DNA of 64,000 bases from Streptacidiphilus melanogenes. GTDB taxonomy: Bacteria > Actinomycetota > Actinomycetes > Streptomycetales > Streptomycetaceae. Positions 16,702 to 25,288 of the stretch are shown one piece after another (positions within the stretch are counted from its first letter, which is position 1; each line of letters begins with the position of its first letter). The stretch spans positions 21,375-85,374 of the forward strand of contig NZ_BBPP01000003.1 in assembly GCF_000787835.1 (NCBI RefSeq), read 5' to 3'. The position numbers and the translations under genes are program-made. The notes beneath the pieces are model-generated. The model was given only the letters and a program-made list of their open reading frames with translations, was not told the origin of the DNA and did no database searches.

Positions 16702-19452
16702 ATGCAGGTAACGCGCCGCCGGCGTGTCCAGGAGCAGCACTTCGTCCTCCCGGTCCGCCGCCTCGGCCGCCGGGCGACACTGGTGACGGCGTGCGTCACC
16801 GCCGTCGCGGTGGCCACCGGCACCGCGGTCGCCTCGACCCGCCAGTTCGGTGACCAGCAGGTCGGCCAGAACACCGCCAAGGGCGAGATCATCTCCAGCG
16901 ACCAGTACATAGCCCCCTACGGCAGCCGTCTCGTCATCAACGACGGGAAGCTCATGTCGTCCACCGTCAGCCCGGACGGCGGCCACCTCGCCGCCTCGGT
17001 GACCGACGGCGACGCGGCGCTGGTCGTGGTGAACCTCAAGACCGGTCAGATCCAGCAGCGCGTCGGCAGCGCCGCCGTCGACGACCTGCACATCGCCAGC
17101 AGCGCGGTGGGGCAGGAGGGCCCGACGTACTCGCCCGACGGCACCCAGCTGTGGCTGGGCCAGACCGACGGCTACACCAGGTTCACGGTCGACCCGGACG
17201 GCTCCCTGTCCAACCCGGTCACGGTCGCGATACCGGCCCAGGGCGCCGAGCACGCGCTCGTCGCCGCGGCGGTGTTCTCCGCTGACGGCAAGACCGTCTA
17301 CGGCGCCGTCAACGGCCAGAACCGGGTCGTCGCCATCAACGCCGCCACCGGCGCCATCGAGCAGAGCTGGGCGGTGGGCAACGCGCCGCGAGGCATGGTC
17401 CAGGTGGGTGACAAGCTCTACGTCAGCAACGAGGGCGGTCGCCCGGCCAAGCCCGGGGACTCCACGCTCAACTCCTACGGCACCCAGGTCCCGGCCAGCC
17501 ACGTGACCGGCGCCACCACCACCGGCTCGGTCAGCGTCATCGACCTGGCCGACCCGAGCGCCGCCGTGGGCAGCATCAGGACCGGTCTGCACCCGACCGC
17601 GGTCTACGCGAAGAAGGGCGCGGTGTTCGTCACCGACACCGCCAGCAACACCGTGTCGGTCATCGACACCAGGCGTGACAAGGTCGTGCAGACCATCTCA
17701 ACCCAGCCCTGGCCCGAGGCCACGGTCGGCTACGAGCCCGACGCGGTCACCCTGACCGACGACGGCCACCTGCTGGTCACCCTCGGCCGCGCCAACGCGG
17801 TCGCGGTCTACCGGTTCACCAGCGCCCAGGAGCCGGTCAGCTACGTCGGGCTGCTGCCCACCGACTACTTCCCCGCCCGGATCACGACCGTCGGCAAGAA
17901 CGTCATCGTCTCCAACACCCGTGGCATCGACGCCCTGCGCCCCGACGCCACCGGCGCCCACAACACCCACGACACGACGTCGAGCCTGACCCGGTTCACG
18001 CTGCCCAGCGACCGGGTCATCCAGAGCGAGACCGCCAAGGTCTTCCAGCAGAACGGCTGGACCCGTGGCGCGCTGACCCTGGCGAGCCGGCACAAGGCCA
18101 AGCCCGTCCCGGTGCCGGCGCGGCTCGGCGACCCGTCGACGATCAAGCACGTCTTCCTGATCGTCAAGGAGAACCGCACCTACGACCAGCTCTTCGGCGA
18201 CATCCCGCAGGGCAACGGCGACCCGGCGCTGGCCCAGTTCGGCGAGAACGTGACGCCGAACCAGCACGCCATGGCCGAGCAGTTCGGGCTCTACGACAAC
18301 ACCTACGACATCGGCACCAACTCCGCCGAGGGCCACAACTGGCTGATGCAGGCCGACGATCCGGAGTACACCGAGTCCTCGGCCGGCGAGTACCTGCGCA
18401 GCTACGACACCGAGGACGACGCGCTGGGCCACCAGGCCTCCGGCTTCCTGTGGACCGGCGCGCAGGCGGTCGGCAAGTCCGTCCGGGACTTCGGCGAGTT
18501 CCACCAGTTCCTGACCAAGCCCGCCGACGCGAGCTGGCAGAACCTGTACTGCGACGCCAAGACCATGGACAAGACCGGTCAGGGCAGCGCCTACACGCTC
18601 GCCTCTTCCTCGCCGATCCCGTCGCTCAACAACGTGTCCGTGCCCGCGTTCCCGAAGTTCGACACCAGCATCCCGGACCAGTACCGGTACGAGATCTGGA
18701 AGCAGGACTTCGAGAAGAACGGTCCGGCCAACCTGAACATGCTCTGGCTCTCCAGCGACCACACGGGCGGCCCCGCCGGCCCGGCCGCGCAGGTCGCCGA
18801 CAACGACCTGGCCACCGGCAAGATCGTCGACGAGATCAGCCACAGCACGTACTGGAAGGACTCGGCGATCTTCGTCGTCGAGGACGACTCCCAGGCCGGT
18901 CTCGACCACGTCGACGGCCACCGCGCGCCGATCCAGATCATCAGCCCCTGGGCGCAGCACGGCACCGTCGACGACCATTACTACACGCAGATCACGATGA
19001 TCCGCACCATCGAGCAGATCCTCGGGATCCACCCGATGAACCAGAAGGACACCGCGGCCACCCCGATGGCCACGGCATTCACCGCCACGCCCGACTACGC
19101 GCCGTTCGACGCCGTGCCCAACCGCACCTCGCTGACCGACGGCCTGCCCACGCCGCCTCCGTGCGGCAACGACAATCCGGCCCCGCAGGACCCGAAGGCG
19201 TCCCTGGTGCCGTCGACCACCGCCGTCCCCCCGGCGGAGACCTCGATCGCGGCCCAGTGGGCCACGTGGAAGTCGCAGCAGCGGCTGACCGGACCCAACG
19301 CGGTCCCGGACTACGCCAACCCGGCGCAGATGAACCACCTGGTCTGGTACCAGACGCACAACTGGAAGACGCCGTACCCCGGTGAGACCCGGATCTACGC
19401 CCCCAACGACGTCCCGGGCGCGTACATCCCCTCCTCGGACACCGACGGCTGA
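16702..19452 (+). CDS. Secreted YVTN beta-propeller / phosphoesterase fusion
   Basis: A 916-residue protein. Residues about 20-45 form a signal or anchor helix after a basic N-terminus. Residues about 60-430 contain YVTN-like propeller repeats (for example SVSVIDLADPSAAVGSI, FVTDTASNTVSVIDTRRDKVV). From about residue 480 a phosphoesterase domain of the PF04185/phospholipase C type begins (KHVFLIVKENRTYDQLFGD, NSAEGHNWLMQADDPEY, FVVEDDSQAGLDHVDGHRAP), with conserved Glu/Asn/Asp metal ligands. Start ATG 16702 follows GAAGGG. It lies five bases after the ABC permease, suggesting a joint envelope role, perhaps hydrolysing a phospholipid or phosphorylated glycan. The substrate is inferred only by family. 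Confidence 0.85.
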   Translation: MQVTRRRRVQEQHFVLPVRRLGRRATLVTACVTAVAVATGTAVASTRQFGDQQVGQNTAKGEIISSDQYIAPYGSRLVINDGKLMSSTVSPDGGHLAASVTDGDAALVVVNLKTGQIQQRVGSAAVDDLHIASSAVGQEGPTYSPDGTQLWLGQTDGYTRFTVDPDGSLSNPVTVAIPAQGAEHALVAAAVFSADGKTVYGAVNGQNRVVAINAATGAIEQSWAVGNAPRGMVQVGDKLYVSNEGGRPAKPGDSTLNSYGTQVPASHVTGATTTGSVSVIDLADPSAAVGSIRTGLHPTAVYAKKGAVFVTDTASNTVSVIDTRRDKVVQTISTQPWPEATVGYEPDAVTLTDDGHLLVTLGRANAVAVYRFTSAQEPVSYVGLLPTDYFPARITTVGKNVIVSNTRGIDALRPDATGAHNTHDTTSSLTRFTLPSDRVIQSETAKVFQQNGWTRGALTLASRHKAKPVPVPARLGDPSTIKHVFLIVKENRTYDQLFGDIPQGNGDPALAQFGENVTPNQHAMAEQFGLYDNTYDIGTNSAEGHNWLMQADDPEYTESSAGEYLRSYDTEDDALGHQASGFLWTGAQAVGKSVRDFGEFHQFLTKPADASWQNLYCDAKTMDKTGQGSAYTLASSSPIPSLNNVSVPAFPKFDTSIPDQYRYEIWKQDFEKNGPANLNMLWLSSDHTGGPAGPAAQVADNDLATGKIVDEISHSTYWKDSAIFVVEDDSQAGLDHVDGHRAPIQIISPWAQHGTVDDHYYTQITMIRTIEQILGIHPMNQKDTAATPMATAFTATPDYAPFDAVPNRTSLTDGLPTPPPCGNDNPAPQDPKASLVPSTTAVPPAETSIAAQWATWKSQQRLTGPNAVPDYANPAQMNHLVWYQTHNWKTPYPGETRIYAPNDVPGAYIPSSDTDG

Positions 19453-19470
19453 CCCGGCCCTCACATGGAG

Positions 19471-19502
19471 CGGTCCGCGTCCGGGGAACCGGACGCGGAC
19501 CG
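19471..19502. terminator. Strong bidirectional terminator hairpin
   Basis: A perfect 14-base-pair stem CGGTCCGCGTCCGG with a GGAA loop and the matching right arm, placed between the convergent phosphoesterase gene (stop 19452) and the SH3-like gene (stop 19517). Confidence 0.8.
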
Positions 19503-19516
19503 TCATGCCTCTGCCG

Positions 19517-19870
19517 TCAGTGGCACCAGCGCGGGGCCTCACCGATGTTCTCGATGTACCGGGCCGAGGACCAGGCCCAGCAGCCGTTCGCCAGCTTGTA
19601 CCAGCGCGGGTTGCCGTCCACCGTCTCGCCGTTGACCTTGCACTTGATCCAGACGATCTGGCCGAAGGCCAGCGAGCCGACCACCTTGGCGTTCCGGTTC
19701 GGAGCGTTGCGGATCAGCAGGCCGGTCTTGGCGATGACCTGACCCTTGTACAGGTGGTGGTGCCACGACGACGGGGCGGCGGCCGAGGCGGTTCCCGCGG
19801 CGGCGACCGTGGCGAGCGCGCCGGCGGCCGTGACGGTGGCGATCTTGCGAAGAGTCGACTGCAGAAGCAT
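19517..19870 (-). CDS. Secreted SH3-like domain protein
   Basis: A 117-residue protein with a Sec signal peptide (residues 1-31, ending in TASAAA) and one bacterial SH3-like domain (KTGLLIRNAPNRNAKVVGSLAFGQIVWIKCKVNGE, ending in ARYIENIG). Start ATG 19870 has AGGAG nine bases upstream; upstream in-frame residues are not signal-peptide-like. Two cysteines (IKCKV and GCWAW) could form a disulfide, and a third lies at the C-terminus. Streptomycetes export many such proteins of unknown role, possibly binding cell wall. Confidence 0.82.
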   Translation of the reverse strand: MLLQSTLRKIATVTAAGALATVAAAGTASAAAPSSWHHHLYKGQVIAKTGLLIRNAPNRNAKVVGSLAFGQIVWIKCKVNGETVDGNPRWYKLANGCWAWSSARYIENIGEAPRWCH

Positions 19871-20085
19871 CTGCGAATCTCCTGATGAGGTGGGCCCGAT
19901 GAACGGGCCGGGGGATGGGGGCTGCCGGCGTGAACCGGCGTCGTGCACCCCTCGGGTCGGCCCCTTCGCAGCCACGACCCTGTCGTCGTGACCCCGTGGG
20001 GACCGGTCACGAGCAACGCTAATTCGACTACCCACCGTCCGCAAAAGATGACTTTCGGCAACGGAGCGCCATGGGGGCGGCCGTG

Positions 20086-20508
20086 TCAGAAGCGGACCTC
20101 CTCGCAGGCCCGTCCACGCAGCCGGTAGCCCGAGTCGCTGTGCTCCCAGCCCTCGGCGCACAGCACGGACCTGTTCGGCAGATCCCGCCCCACCGGCACG
20201 GTGAAGTGCTGGTGGTACCCCCAAAAGCCGGTCGTGCTATTGGTGCTGACGCCACCACCGTAGACGTGGAAGTGGCCGGTGAAGTCGCCGCCCCAGGTGG
20301 TGGACGCGGTGATCCGGTCGACGTGCAGGCCGCTGCCGTCCACGTCGATGCAGGTGCGGTCGTTGCAGCCGCGCGCCCCCGCCTGGGCCGGCGGCGCAGC
20401 GACGGTGACGCCCGCCACCGCGAGCACCGCGCCGAGACCCGCGTGCAATGCCCAACGCGCCGCTGTCGCTGCCCTGTTGATGGATCCGACGAATCCGGTC
20501 CGCTTCAT
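20086..20508 (-). CDS. Small secreted protein of unknown function
   Basis: A 140-residue exported protein. After MKRTGF a hydrophobic signal (residues about 20-45, ending APPAQA) is followed by a mature domain with several cysteines (GCNDRTCIDVDGSGL, VLCAEGWE, GRACEEVRF) and GTTGFWGYHQHFTVP in the middle. The Cys pattern suggests disulfides. I recognise no domain. ATG 20508 is preferred over the frame's earlier start because AGAGGG lies upstream and the signal starts there. Confidence 0.68.
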   Translation of the reverse strand: MKRTGFVGSINRAATAARWALHAGLGAVLAVAGVTVAAPPAQAGARGCNDRTCIDVDGSGLHVDRITASTTWGGDFTGHFHVYGGGVSTNSTTGFWGYHQHFTVPVGRDLPNRSVLCAEGWEHSDSGYRLRGRACEEVRF

Positions 20509-20675
20509 CCGACGCGCCCTCTGCTCTTGTTCGCACACCGATCGTTGCGGGGCGATCTTCGCAGCCGGGCGGTCCGCCGATCATCCCCGGCCGCGGGAAA
20601 CCACCCGTATGGCCTCGTGCCGAGGCGGGCCGACGGCGGACGGGTGTGCGGCACAGGACGCGGGCAGACGGGTGA

Positions 20676-21860
20676 TCAGTCGGGAGCCGGCTCGCGCACG
20701 GCCTGGATGACGGCCCAGGTGACGGAGACGAACGGCACGGCCACGACCGCCCCGACGAAGCCGAGCGCGATCGTCCCGAGGATGACGGAGATCGCGACCA
20801 CGACGGGATGCAGCCGTACCGCCCAGCTCATGATCAGGGGGTGCAGCAGATGACCCTCGATCTGTCCGATGACGACGATGAGTGCGAGCACGATCAGCGC
20901 CGTCACCGGACCCTTCGCGGCCAGGGCGACCACGCTGGCGACCGCCAGTGCGAACGGTGAGCCGATCAGCGGCACGAACGCCGCCAGGAACTCCAGCACC
21001 GCCAACGGGACCGCGAACGGGACGCCCAGCGCGAACAGCGCGATGCCGACCAGGATCGCGTTGGTCCCGGCCACCAGGATGATGCCGCGGATGTAGCCGG
21101 CGAACGTGCGCCACGCCGCCCGTCCGGCCCGGTCCCAGCCCGAGCGTCCGCCCGCCGGGAGCTGGTCACGGAACCACGACCACATGCGTTCGCCCGAATG
21201 AACGAAGAACACCGAACAGAACAGGCCCAGCGCCGCCACCGTCAGCGCCTCCACCACCTGGGTGGCGCCGCTGAGGGCGCTCTGGATCAGCGTGGTCCGG
21301 TGGGCCGAGATGAACGAGGTCACCTTGTGCTGCAGATCCGTCAGGGCGCTCGGGCGCACGTGGAACGGCGCACCCTCCAACCAGACCTCCAGGCGGTGGA
21401 TCCCGGAGTCGAACTGCGTCGTCACATGACCCGACTCGCCGGCCACCAGGAACCCCGTCAGGGCGAAGCCGCCGGCGATCAGGACCACGCACAGCACGTA
21501 GGCGCAGACGACGGCCCAGATCCTCGGCATCACCCGGTTCAGACGGTCCGCCAGCGGCCGCAGCAGGGCCGCGATCACCAGCGCGAGGAAGACCGCGACG
21601 GCGACCGGCTGGAACCTCGCCAGCAGCCGGAACACCACGTAGGCCGCCGTCCCCAGCACCAGCAGCCGCCAGGCCCAGCCCGTGACCACCTGCAGGCCGC
21701 GCGGCACGTGCGGACCCGAGGTGATCCGGTCCAGGTCGACGACCCGCACCCGCCGCGCCCCACGGGCGAGCCGGTCCAGGGCGGCGGGGAACTGCGAGGT
21801 GCCGCGGCGCCGGGGCGTGGGTCGGGGCGGTCGGGGCGGTCGGGTCGTCCGGTGCGCCAC
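20676..21860 (-). CDS. AI-2E family transporter (PF01594)
   Basis: A 394-residue permease of the PerM/YdiK/TqsA superfamily. There is a basic Pro/Arg-rich N-terminus, then helices at about 65-140, a soluble segment (TTQFDSGIHRLEVWLEGAPF to TSFISAHRTTL), and a C-terminal helical core with GYIRGIILVAGTNAILVGIAL, LIGSPFALAVASVVALA and the hallmark GQIEGHLLHPLIMSWAVRLHPV. This family includes autoinducer-2 exporters and sodium/proton antiporters, so substrate is uncertain. The gene stands alone. The in-frame residues before MAHRTTR show no conserved features, so I keep this start. Confidence 0.88.
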   Translation of the reverse strand: MAHRTTRPPRPPRPTPRRRGTSQFPAALDRLARGARRVRVVDLDRITSGPHVPRGLQVVTGWAWRLLVLGTAAYVVFRLLARFQPVAVAVFLALVIAALLRPLADRLNRVMPRIWAVVCAYVLCVVLIAGGFALTGFLVAGESGHVTTQFDSGIHRLEVWLEGAPFHVRPSALTDLQHKVTSFISAHRTTLIQSALSGATQVVEALTVAALGLFCSVFFVHSGERMWSWFRDQLPAGGRSGWDRAGRAAWRTFAGYIRGIILVAGTNAILVGIALFALGVPFAVPLAVLEFLAAFVPLIGSPFALAVASVVALAAKGPVTALIVLALIVVIGQIEGHLLHPLIMSWAVRLHPVVVAISVILGTIALGFVGAVVAVPFVSVTWAVIQAVREPAPD

Positions 21861-22006
21861 TCGGTCTCCTTCCCCTCGACCTGCTCCTCCTGGCTTCGCT
21901 CAGCCAGACCCCGCCAAGTCCCGCCACGTTGTGCCAGGCCCCGCCACGCCGGGCCAGGCCCTCCTGCCGCGGTCCGCCCCTGGCGCTGCCGCAGGGGAGG
22001 GGCGGC

Positions 22007-22624
22007 TCAGAAGCTCTGGGCCTTGGCGACCACCGGGACGAGGGTCAGGTCGGCGTCCTTCGTGCTGAACGCGACCGGCGTCGCCTTCCCGTTGGGGGCG
22101 AGGTGCTCCGTGCCGACCACGCCGCTGTCGACGACGTGTCCCGAGGTGTCCGTCCAGTCCACCTGCACGGCGAAGGAGGCGGCGGCGGTCCCGTGGTTCG
22201 TGATGTTGACGATCGCGGCGTGGAGCCCGCCGGTCTGGGTCTTCGGAAGGCCGGTGAGGAAGACGTCCGAGAAAGCGTTCCCGCGCCCGGTGACGTTCTT
22301 CAGAGCCGCCTGGTAGGCGGCCTGCGTCCGGGCGGACTCGGCGGCGACGGAGGAGGCGAACGCGGAGGCCCGCGCCGCGTTGGACGCGGACACCGACGCG
22401 GCGGAGGCCTGGCCGGCGGAGGCGAGCGACTGCAGGGCCGACGGCGCGTTCCCGGAGAAGTTCCCGGTGTTCGGCGGTTGCGTGGTCATCACGGTGCTGC
22501 CGGAGAAGTTGCCCGTCGCCGAGCTGGTGCACGCGCTGAGCCCGAGCACGCCGCCCGCGAAGAGTGCCAGAGCAGCGACGAGACCTGCGGTGTAATGGAA
22601 GACGGCTCGCTTCGTGCTCGACAT
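22007..22624 (-). CDS. Lipoprotein with C-terminal FxLYD-like domain
   Basis: A 205-residue putative lipoprotein. The signal sequence ends in a lipobox (GVLGLSAC, with Cys near residue 32). A Ser/Ala-rich stretch follows (GNFSGS repeats, then an Ala-rich helix ASNAARASAFASSVAAESART). The C-terminal 90 residues (GGLHAAIVNITNHGTAAASFAVQVDWTDTSGHVVDSG) read as an FxLYD/DUF-type beta-sandwich found in actinobacterial surface proteins. GNFSGS occurs twice flanking a TT-rich linker. It probably sits on the outer face of the membrane. No partner gene is obvious. Confidence 0.75.
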   Translation of the reverse strand: MSSTKRAVFHYTAGLVAALALFAGGVLGLSACTSSATGNFSGSTVMTTQPPNTGNFSGNAPSALQSLASAGQASAASVSASNAARASAFASSVAAESARTQAAYQAALKNVTGRGNAFSDVFLTGLPKTQTGGLHAAIVNITNHGTAAASFAVQVDWTDTSGHVVDSGVVGTEHLAPNGKATPVAFSTKDADLTLVPVVAKAQSF

Positions 22625-23062
22625 CAGTGGTCCTCTCCGACTCGGACTCGCCTGGGCGTGGCCTGCCTGGGTGTCCGTGGCCGGTCCGGCGACGGAGCGC
22701 CCTTCCGATTACACGCGCAGACCCCGCGGCCCGCGACAGCTGGTGCTCCGTCTGGCGAGGTCCGAACGGGTGACGGTGTGGCTCCGACGCTCGAGCGCGG
22801 CGGGTCCCGGCAGGCCGCCGCAGGAGCGTGCCTTGGGGGGAGGACGCCCGGGGAGACCTCGGCGGCGTGCCCTGCGACGGCCCGGAGACGTCCCGGAAGC
22901 GGCTCGGAAGCAGCCCGCCCCAGCCGGCCGGAGTGGTACTCGGGCAGTCTCAGGACGGAGTATGGTGGAGTCCCAACACCGCGTTTAACTCCCATGCATG
23001 ACGCTGCGTCACTTCGCGGACGCCTAGTGACGTCATCGGGTCGACTTCGTAAGCTCTGTCAT
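22625..23062. other. Divergent intergenic region with palindromes
   Basis: A 438-base region between the lipoprotein gene and the 23063 gene. It carries TGACGCTGCGTCA at 22999-23011, matching 12 of 13 bases of the element at 6936-6948, and a TGACGTCA palindrome about 20 bases further on at 23029-23036. The first lies about 60 bases before the 23063 start, where a -35 would fall. The weak minus-strand frame 22624-22995 has no ribosome site or recognisable protein, so I leave it uncalled. Confidence 0.5.
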
Positions 23063-23392
23063 ATGCCCGACGCTCTTCCAGCCCCGGACGACCTCGTCCA
23101 GCTCCAACGCGAGTTGGATGCGGCGGACAATGCGCTCGCTGACTTCGCCCAGAGCAAGACCGCGGAGTACCGCGCGCGGTTCCCTGAGCCGCGTCAGGCG
23201 CTGCAGCGGGCCAGGTGGACGGAGGAGGACATCGAGGAGTTCGGCAGGCTCCGTCAGACGGTGCAGGACCTGCGCACGGCGGTGCGCCAGCATCCGACGA
23301 CCGTCCGCGCCCACGCCGTGGGCTGTGCGCGGGAGACCGCTCAGGCGCGCAAGGTCGCAGCTCGTAGGCGGGTGGAGCGGAGCGCGGACTGA
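23063..23392 (+). CDS. Small charged hypothetical protein
   Basis: A 109-residue soluble protein. Residues 8-40 (DDLVQLQRELDAADNALADFAQSK) and 50-80 (EEDIEEFGRLRQTVQDLRTAV) have heptad-like patterns, so it is probably a helical or coiled-coil protein. The C-terminus is very basic (ARKVAARRRVER). I recognise no family. ATG 23063 is favoured because the residues before it in the frame are Arg/Pro/Gly noise, and a palindromic promoter-like site lies about 50-60 bases upstream. Confidence 0.62.
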   Translation: MPDALPAPDDLVQLQRELDAADNALADFAQSKTAEYRARFPEPRQALQRARWTEEDIEEFGRLRQTVQDLRTAVRQHPTTVRAHAVGCARETAQARKVAARRRVERSAD

Positions 23393-23456
23393 ATCCCGGA
23401 CCGAATCCCCGGACTGGATCCGGGGCCGGGGCCCCGACCGGAACCCCGGGCGGGTC

Positions 23457-23942
23457 TCAGGCGGTTCTGAGCGTCGCCCAGACGACCTTGCCCTCGGTGG
23501 TGGAGGAGGGCTTGACGCCCCAGGACTCCGCGAGGGCCTGGACGATGAGCAGGCCCCGGCCGCTCTCCTCGTCGAGATCCGGCGCTTCGGGAGCCTCGCA
23601 GCAGACACCGTGGTCGTCGTGGACCTCGATGCGCAGCCGGCCGTCGGCGGAGAGGGCGACGCCGCAGAGGATCCTCGTGCTCGCCGTGTGCACCACGGCG
23701 TTGGTGGCGAGCTCGGACAGCAGCAGGGCCGCGTCGTCAAGGGCCTGACCGGGCACGGACCAGGCGTCCAGGTGTTCGGTGAGGCGGTGCCGTGCGATGC
23801 CGACGCTGGAGCGGTGAGCCGGAAGCTCCAGCCAGTGGGATCGTCGTAGGCCCGCCGTCGCTAAGTGCGGGGCGGGCAGGAGCTCTGTCGTCTGCTGTCG
23901 GTGAGCACTCACGAATCCGACTATGCTCGCCGTCCCGTACAC
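23457..23942 (-). CDS. RsbW-like ATP-binding protein (HATPase_c_2)
   Basis: A 161-residue serine kinase/anti-sigma-like protein. The GHKL ATPase motifs are present: the N-box region (LLLSELATNAVVHTAST), the G1 region (RIEVHDDHG) and the G2 region (EESGRGLLIVQALAESWGV). These proteins act in partner-switching with anti-sigma antagonists, or as stand-alone ATPases next to WhiJ-like regulators. It is divergent from the XRE gene that follows, a pairing very common in Streptomyces. The cysteine pair CC in VCCEAPEAPD is unusual but not known to matter. The start MYGTAS is weakly supported; MSAHR-like starts downstream are possible. Confidence 0.82.
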   Translation of the reverse strand: MYGTASIVGFVSAHRQQTTELLPAPHLATAGLRRSHWLELPAHRSSVGIARHRLTEHLDAWSVPGQALDDAALLLSELATNAVVHTASTRILCGVALSADGRLRIEVHDDHGVCCEAPEAPDLDEESGRGLLIVQALAESWGVKPSSTTEGKVVWATLRTA

Positions 23943-24077
23943 GGCGCAACCAACTCCCTGATAATTTCAGCGCGATGTCATCCTCCTGGTGTCATCATCG
24001 CCAAGTCTCTGCCAAAATCGGATCGCTGACGGAGCGACGGGTCGTCTGATCGCCAGATCGTCGGGGAGGTGGAGCGC

Positions 24078-24950
24078 GTGACCGAGAACCGGTCGAATGC
24101 CGGCACGGGCGCTCCCACCGTGCTGCGCATGATCCTCGGCCGACGGCTCCAGGACCGGCGCCTCGCCGCGGGGGTCTCGCTCGAGGCCGCGGCCAAGGCC
24201 CTGCGCGTCACCTCCCTGACGGTGCGCCGTCTGGAGAAGGCCGAGGTCGCCCTCAAGCCCCTGTACGTGGAACGGCTGCTGGAGAAGTACGGCGCCGACG
24301 CGCAGGAGATCGAGGAGTTCATCGCCCTCGCCGAGCAGGCCAACGAGCCCGGCTGGTGGTACGCCTACCGCGACGTGCTGCCCAGCTGGTTCTCGGCCTA
24401 CGTCAGCCTCGAATCCGGCGCCGTGACCCTGCGCACCTACGAACCGCACTACGTCCCGGGCCTGTTGCAGACGCACGCGTACGCCCGGGCCGTCCTGCAG
24501 GGCGGCTTCCCCAATGACTCCGGGGACGAGCTGGACCGGCGCGTCGACCTGCGGCTGCGGCGGCAGAGCCTGCTGGACCACCCCGACGCGCCCACCCTCT
24601 GGGTGGTGATGGAGGAGGCCGTCCTCCATCGCGTCGTCGGCAGCGCGGAGGTGATGCGCGACCAGATCGACGTGCTGCTCACGGCCATGGAACGCGACCA
24701 CGTCAGCATCGACGTGGTCCCGTTCACCGCGGGCGCCCACGTGGGAGCGTGCGCGCCCTTCACCTACTTCCGCTTCAGGGAGCGGGAGCTGCCCGACGTC
24801 GTGTACAGCGAGATCCTCTCCGCGTCCGTCTACCTGGACCAGCGCGCGGACGTCGTCGCCCATCTCGAGGCGCACAACCGGATGGCGCTGCTGACCTCGT
24901 CCGGGCAGAGCAAGGCTCTGCTCAACCGCATGCGTAAGGAGTACTCATGA
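24078..24950 (+). CDS. XRE-family regulator with DUF5753 (WhiJ-like)
   Basis: A 290-residue regulator. Residues about 15-70 are a helix-turn-helix (LGRRLQDRRLAAGVSLEAAAKALRVTSLTVRRLEKAE). The C-terminal DUF5753 spans about 85-285 (EPHYVPGLLQTHAYARAVL, LDRRVDLRLRRQSLLD, LWVVMEEAVLHRVVG, DVVYSEILSASVYLD). GTG 24078 is preferred over 24069 because GGGGAGG (24063-24069) lies eight bases before it. The stop overlaps the DUF397 gene (ATGA). With the RsbW-like gene divergent and the DUF397 gene downstream this matches WhiJ/BldB-type loci, which tune development or antibiotic production. Confidence 0.88.
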   Translation: MTENRSNAGTGAPTVLRMILGRRLQDRRLAAGVSLEAAAKALRVTSLTVRRLEKAEVALKPLYVERLLEKYGADAQEIEEFIALAEQANEPGWWYAYRDVLPSWFSAYVSLESGAVTLRTYEPHYVPGLLQTHAYARAVLQGGFPNDSGDELDRRVDLRLRRQSLLDHPDAPTLWVVMEEAVLHRVVGSAEVMRDQIDVLLTAMERDHVSIDVVPFTAGAHVGACAPFTYFRFRERELPDVVYSEILSASVYLDQRADVVAHLEAHNRMALLTSSGQSKALLNRMRKEYS

Positions 24951-25213
24951 CCACCACCGACAGTGCGGGTGCCGACAGAGGGATCTACAACGGGATGCCG
25001 GCCCGTGAACTCGGCGAGCAGGGCTGGGAGAAGCCCTGGAGCGGCCCCAACGGCGGACAGTGCGTCGAGGTGAAGCGGCTGGCCGACGGCCGCGTCGCGC
25101 TGCGGCAGTCCACGGACCCCGGCGGCCCCGCGCTGATCTACACCACCGACGAGATCAGCGCGTTCGTCGAGGGTGCCAAGGCAGGCCTCGCGGACCACCT
25201 GCTGGCCGGCTAG
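24947..25213 (+). CDS. DUF397 (BldB-like) small protein
   Basis: An 88-residue protein with the DUF397 core (WEKPWSGPNGGQCVEVKRLADGRVALRQSTDP, then LIYTTDEISAFVEGAKAGL). It is coupled to the XRE regulator by an ATGA overlap. Proteins of this family pair with WhiJ-like regulators and are thought to oppose them; BldB is the known example. The typical W-S and C-V-E motif is intact. Confidence 0.85.
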   Translation: MTTTDSAGADRGIYNGMPARELGEQGWEKPWSGPNGGQCVEVKRLADGRVALRQSTDPGGPALIYTTDEISAFVEGAKAGLADHLLAG

Positions 25214-25288
25214 GGCCGGTCGGCCCCAGGGCCGAGGCCCGGTCGGCGCGCACGACACCGACGTCAGACACGAAGGGGAACGGAACCG

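Noticed and set aside
17698-19542. A 614-codon open frame antisense to the phosphoesterase gene
   Set aside because: Val/Arg/Asp/Gly-rich reading of a real gene's complement, with no signal, motif or ribosome site.
22624-22995. 123-codon minus-strand open frame between the lipoprotein and 23063 genes
   Set aside because: No ribosome site, atypical amino-acid use, and it covers the divergent promoter region.
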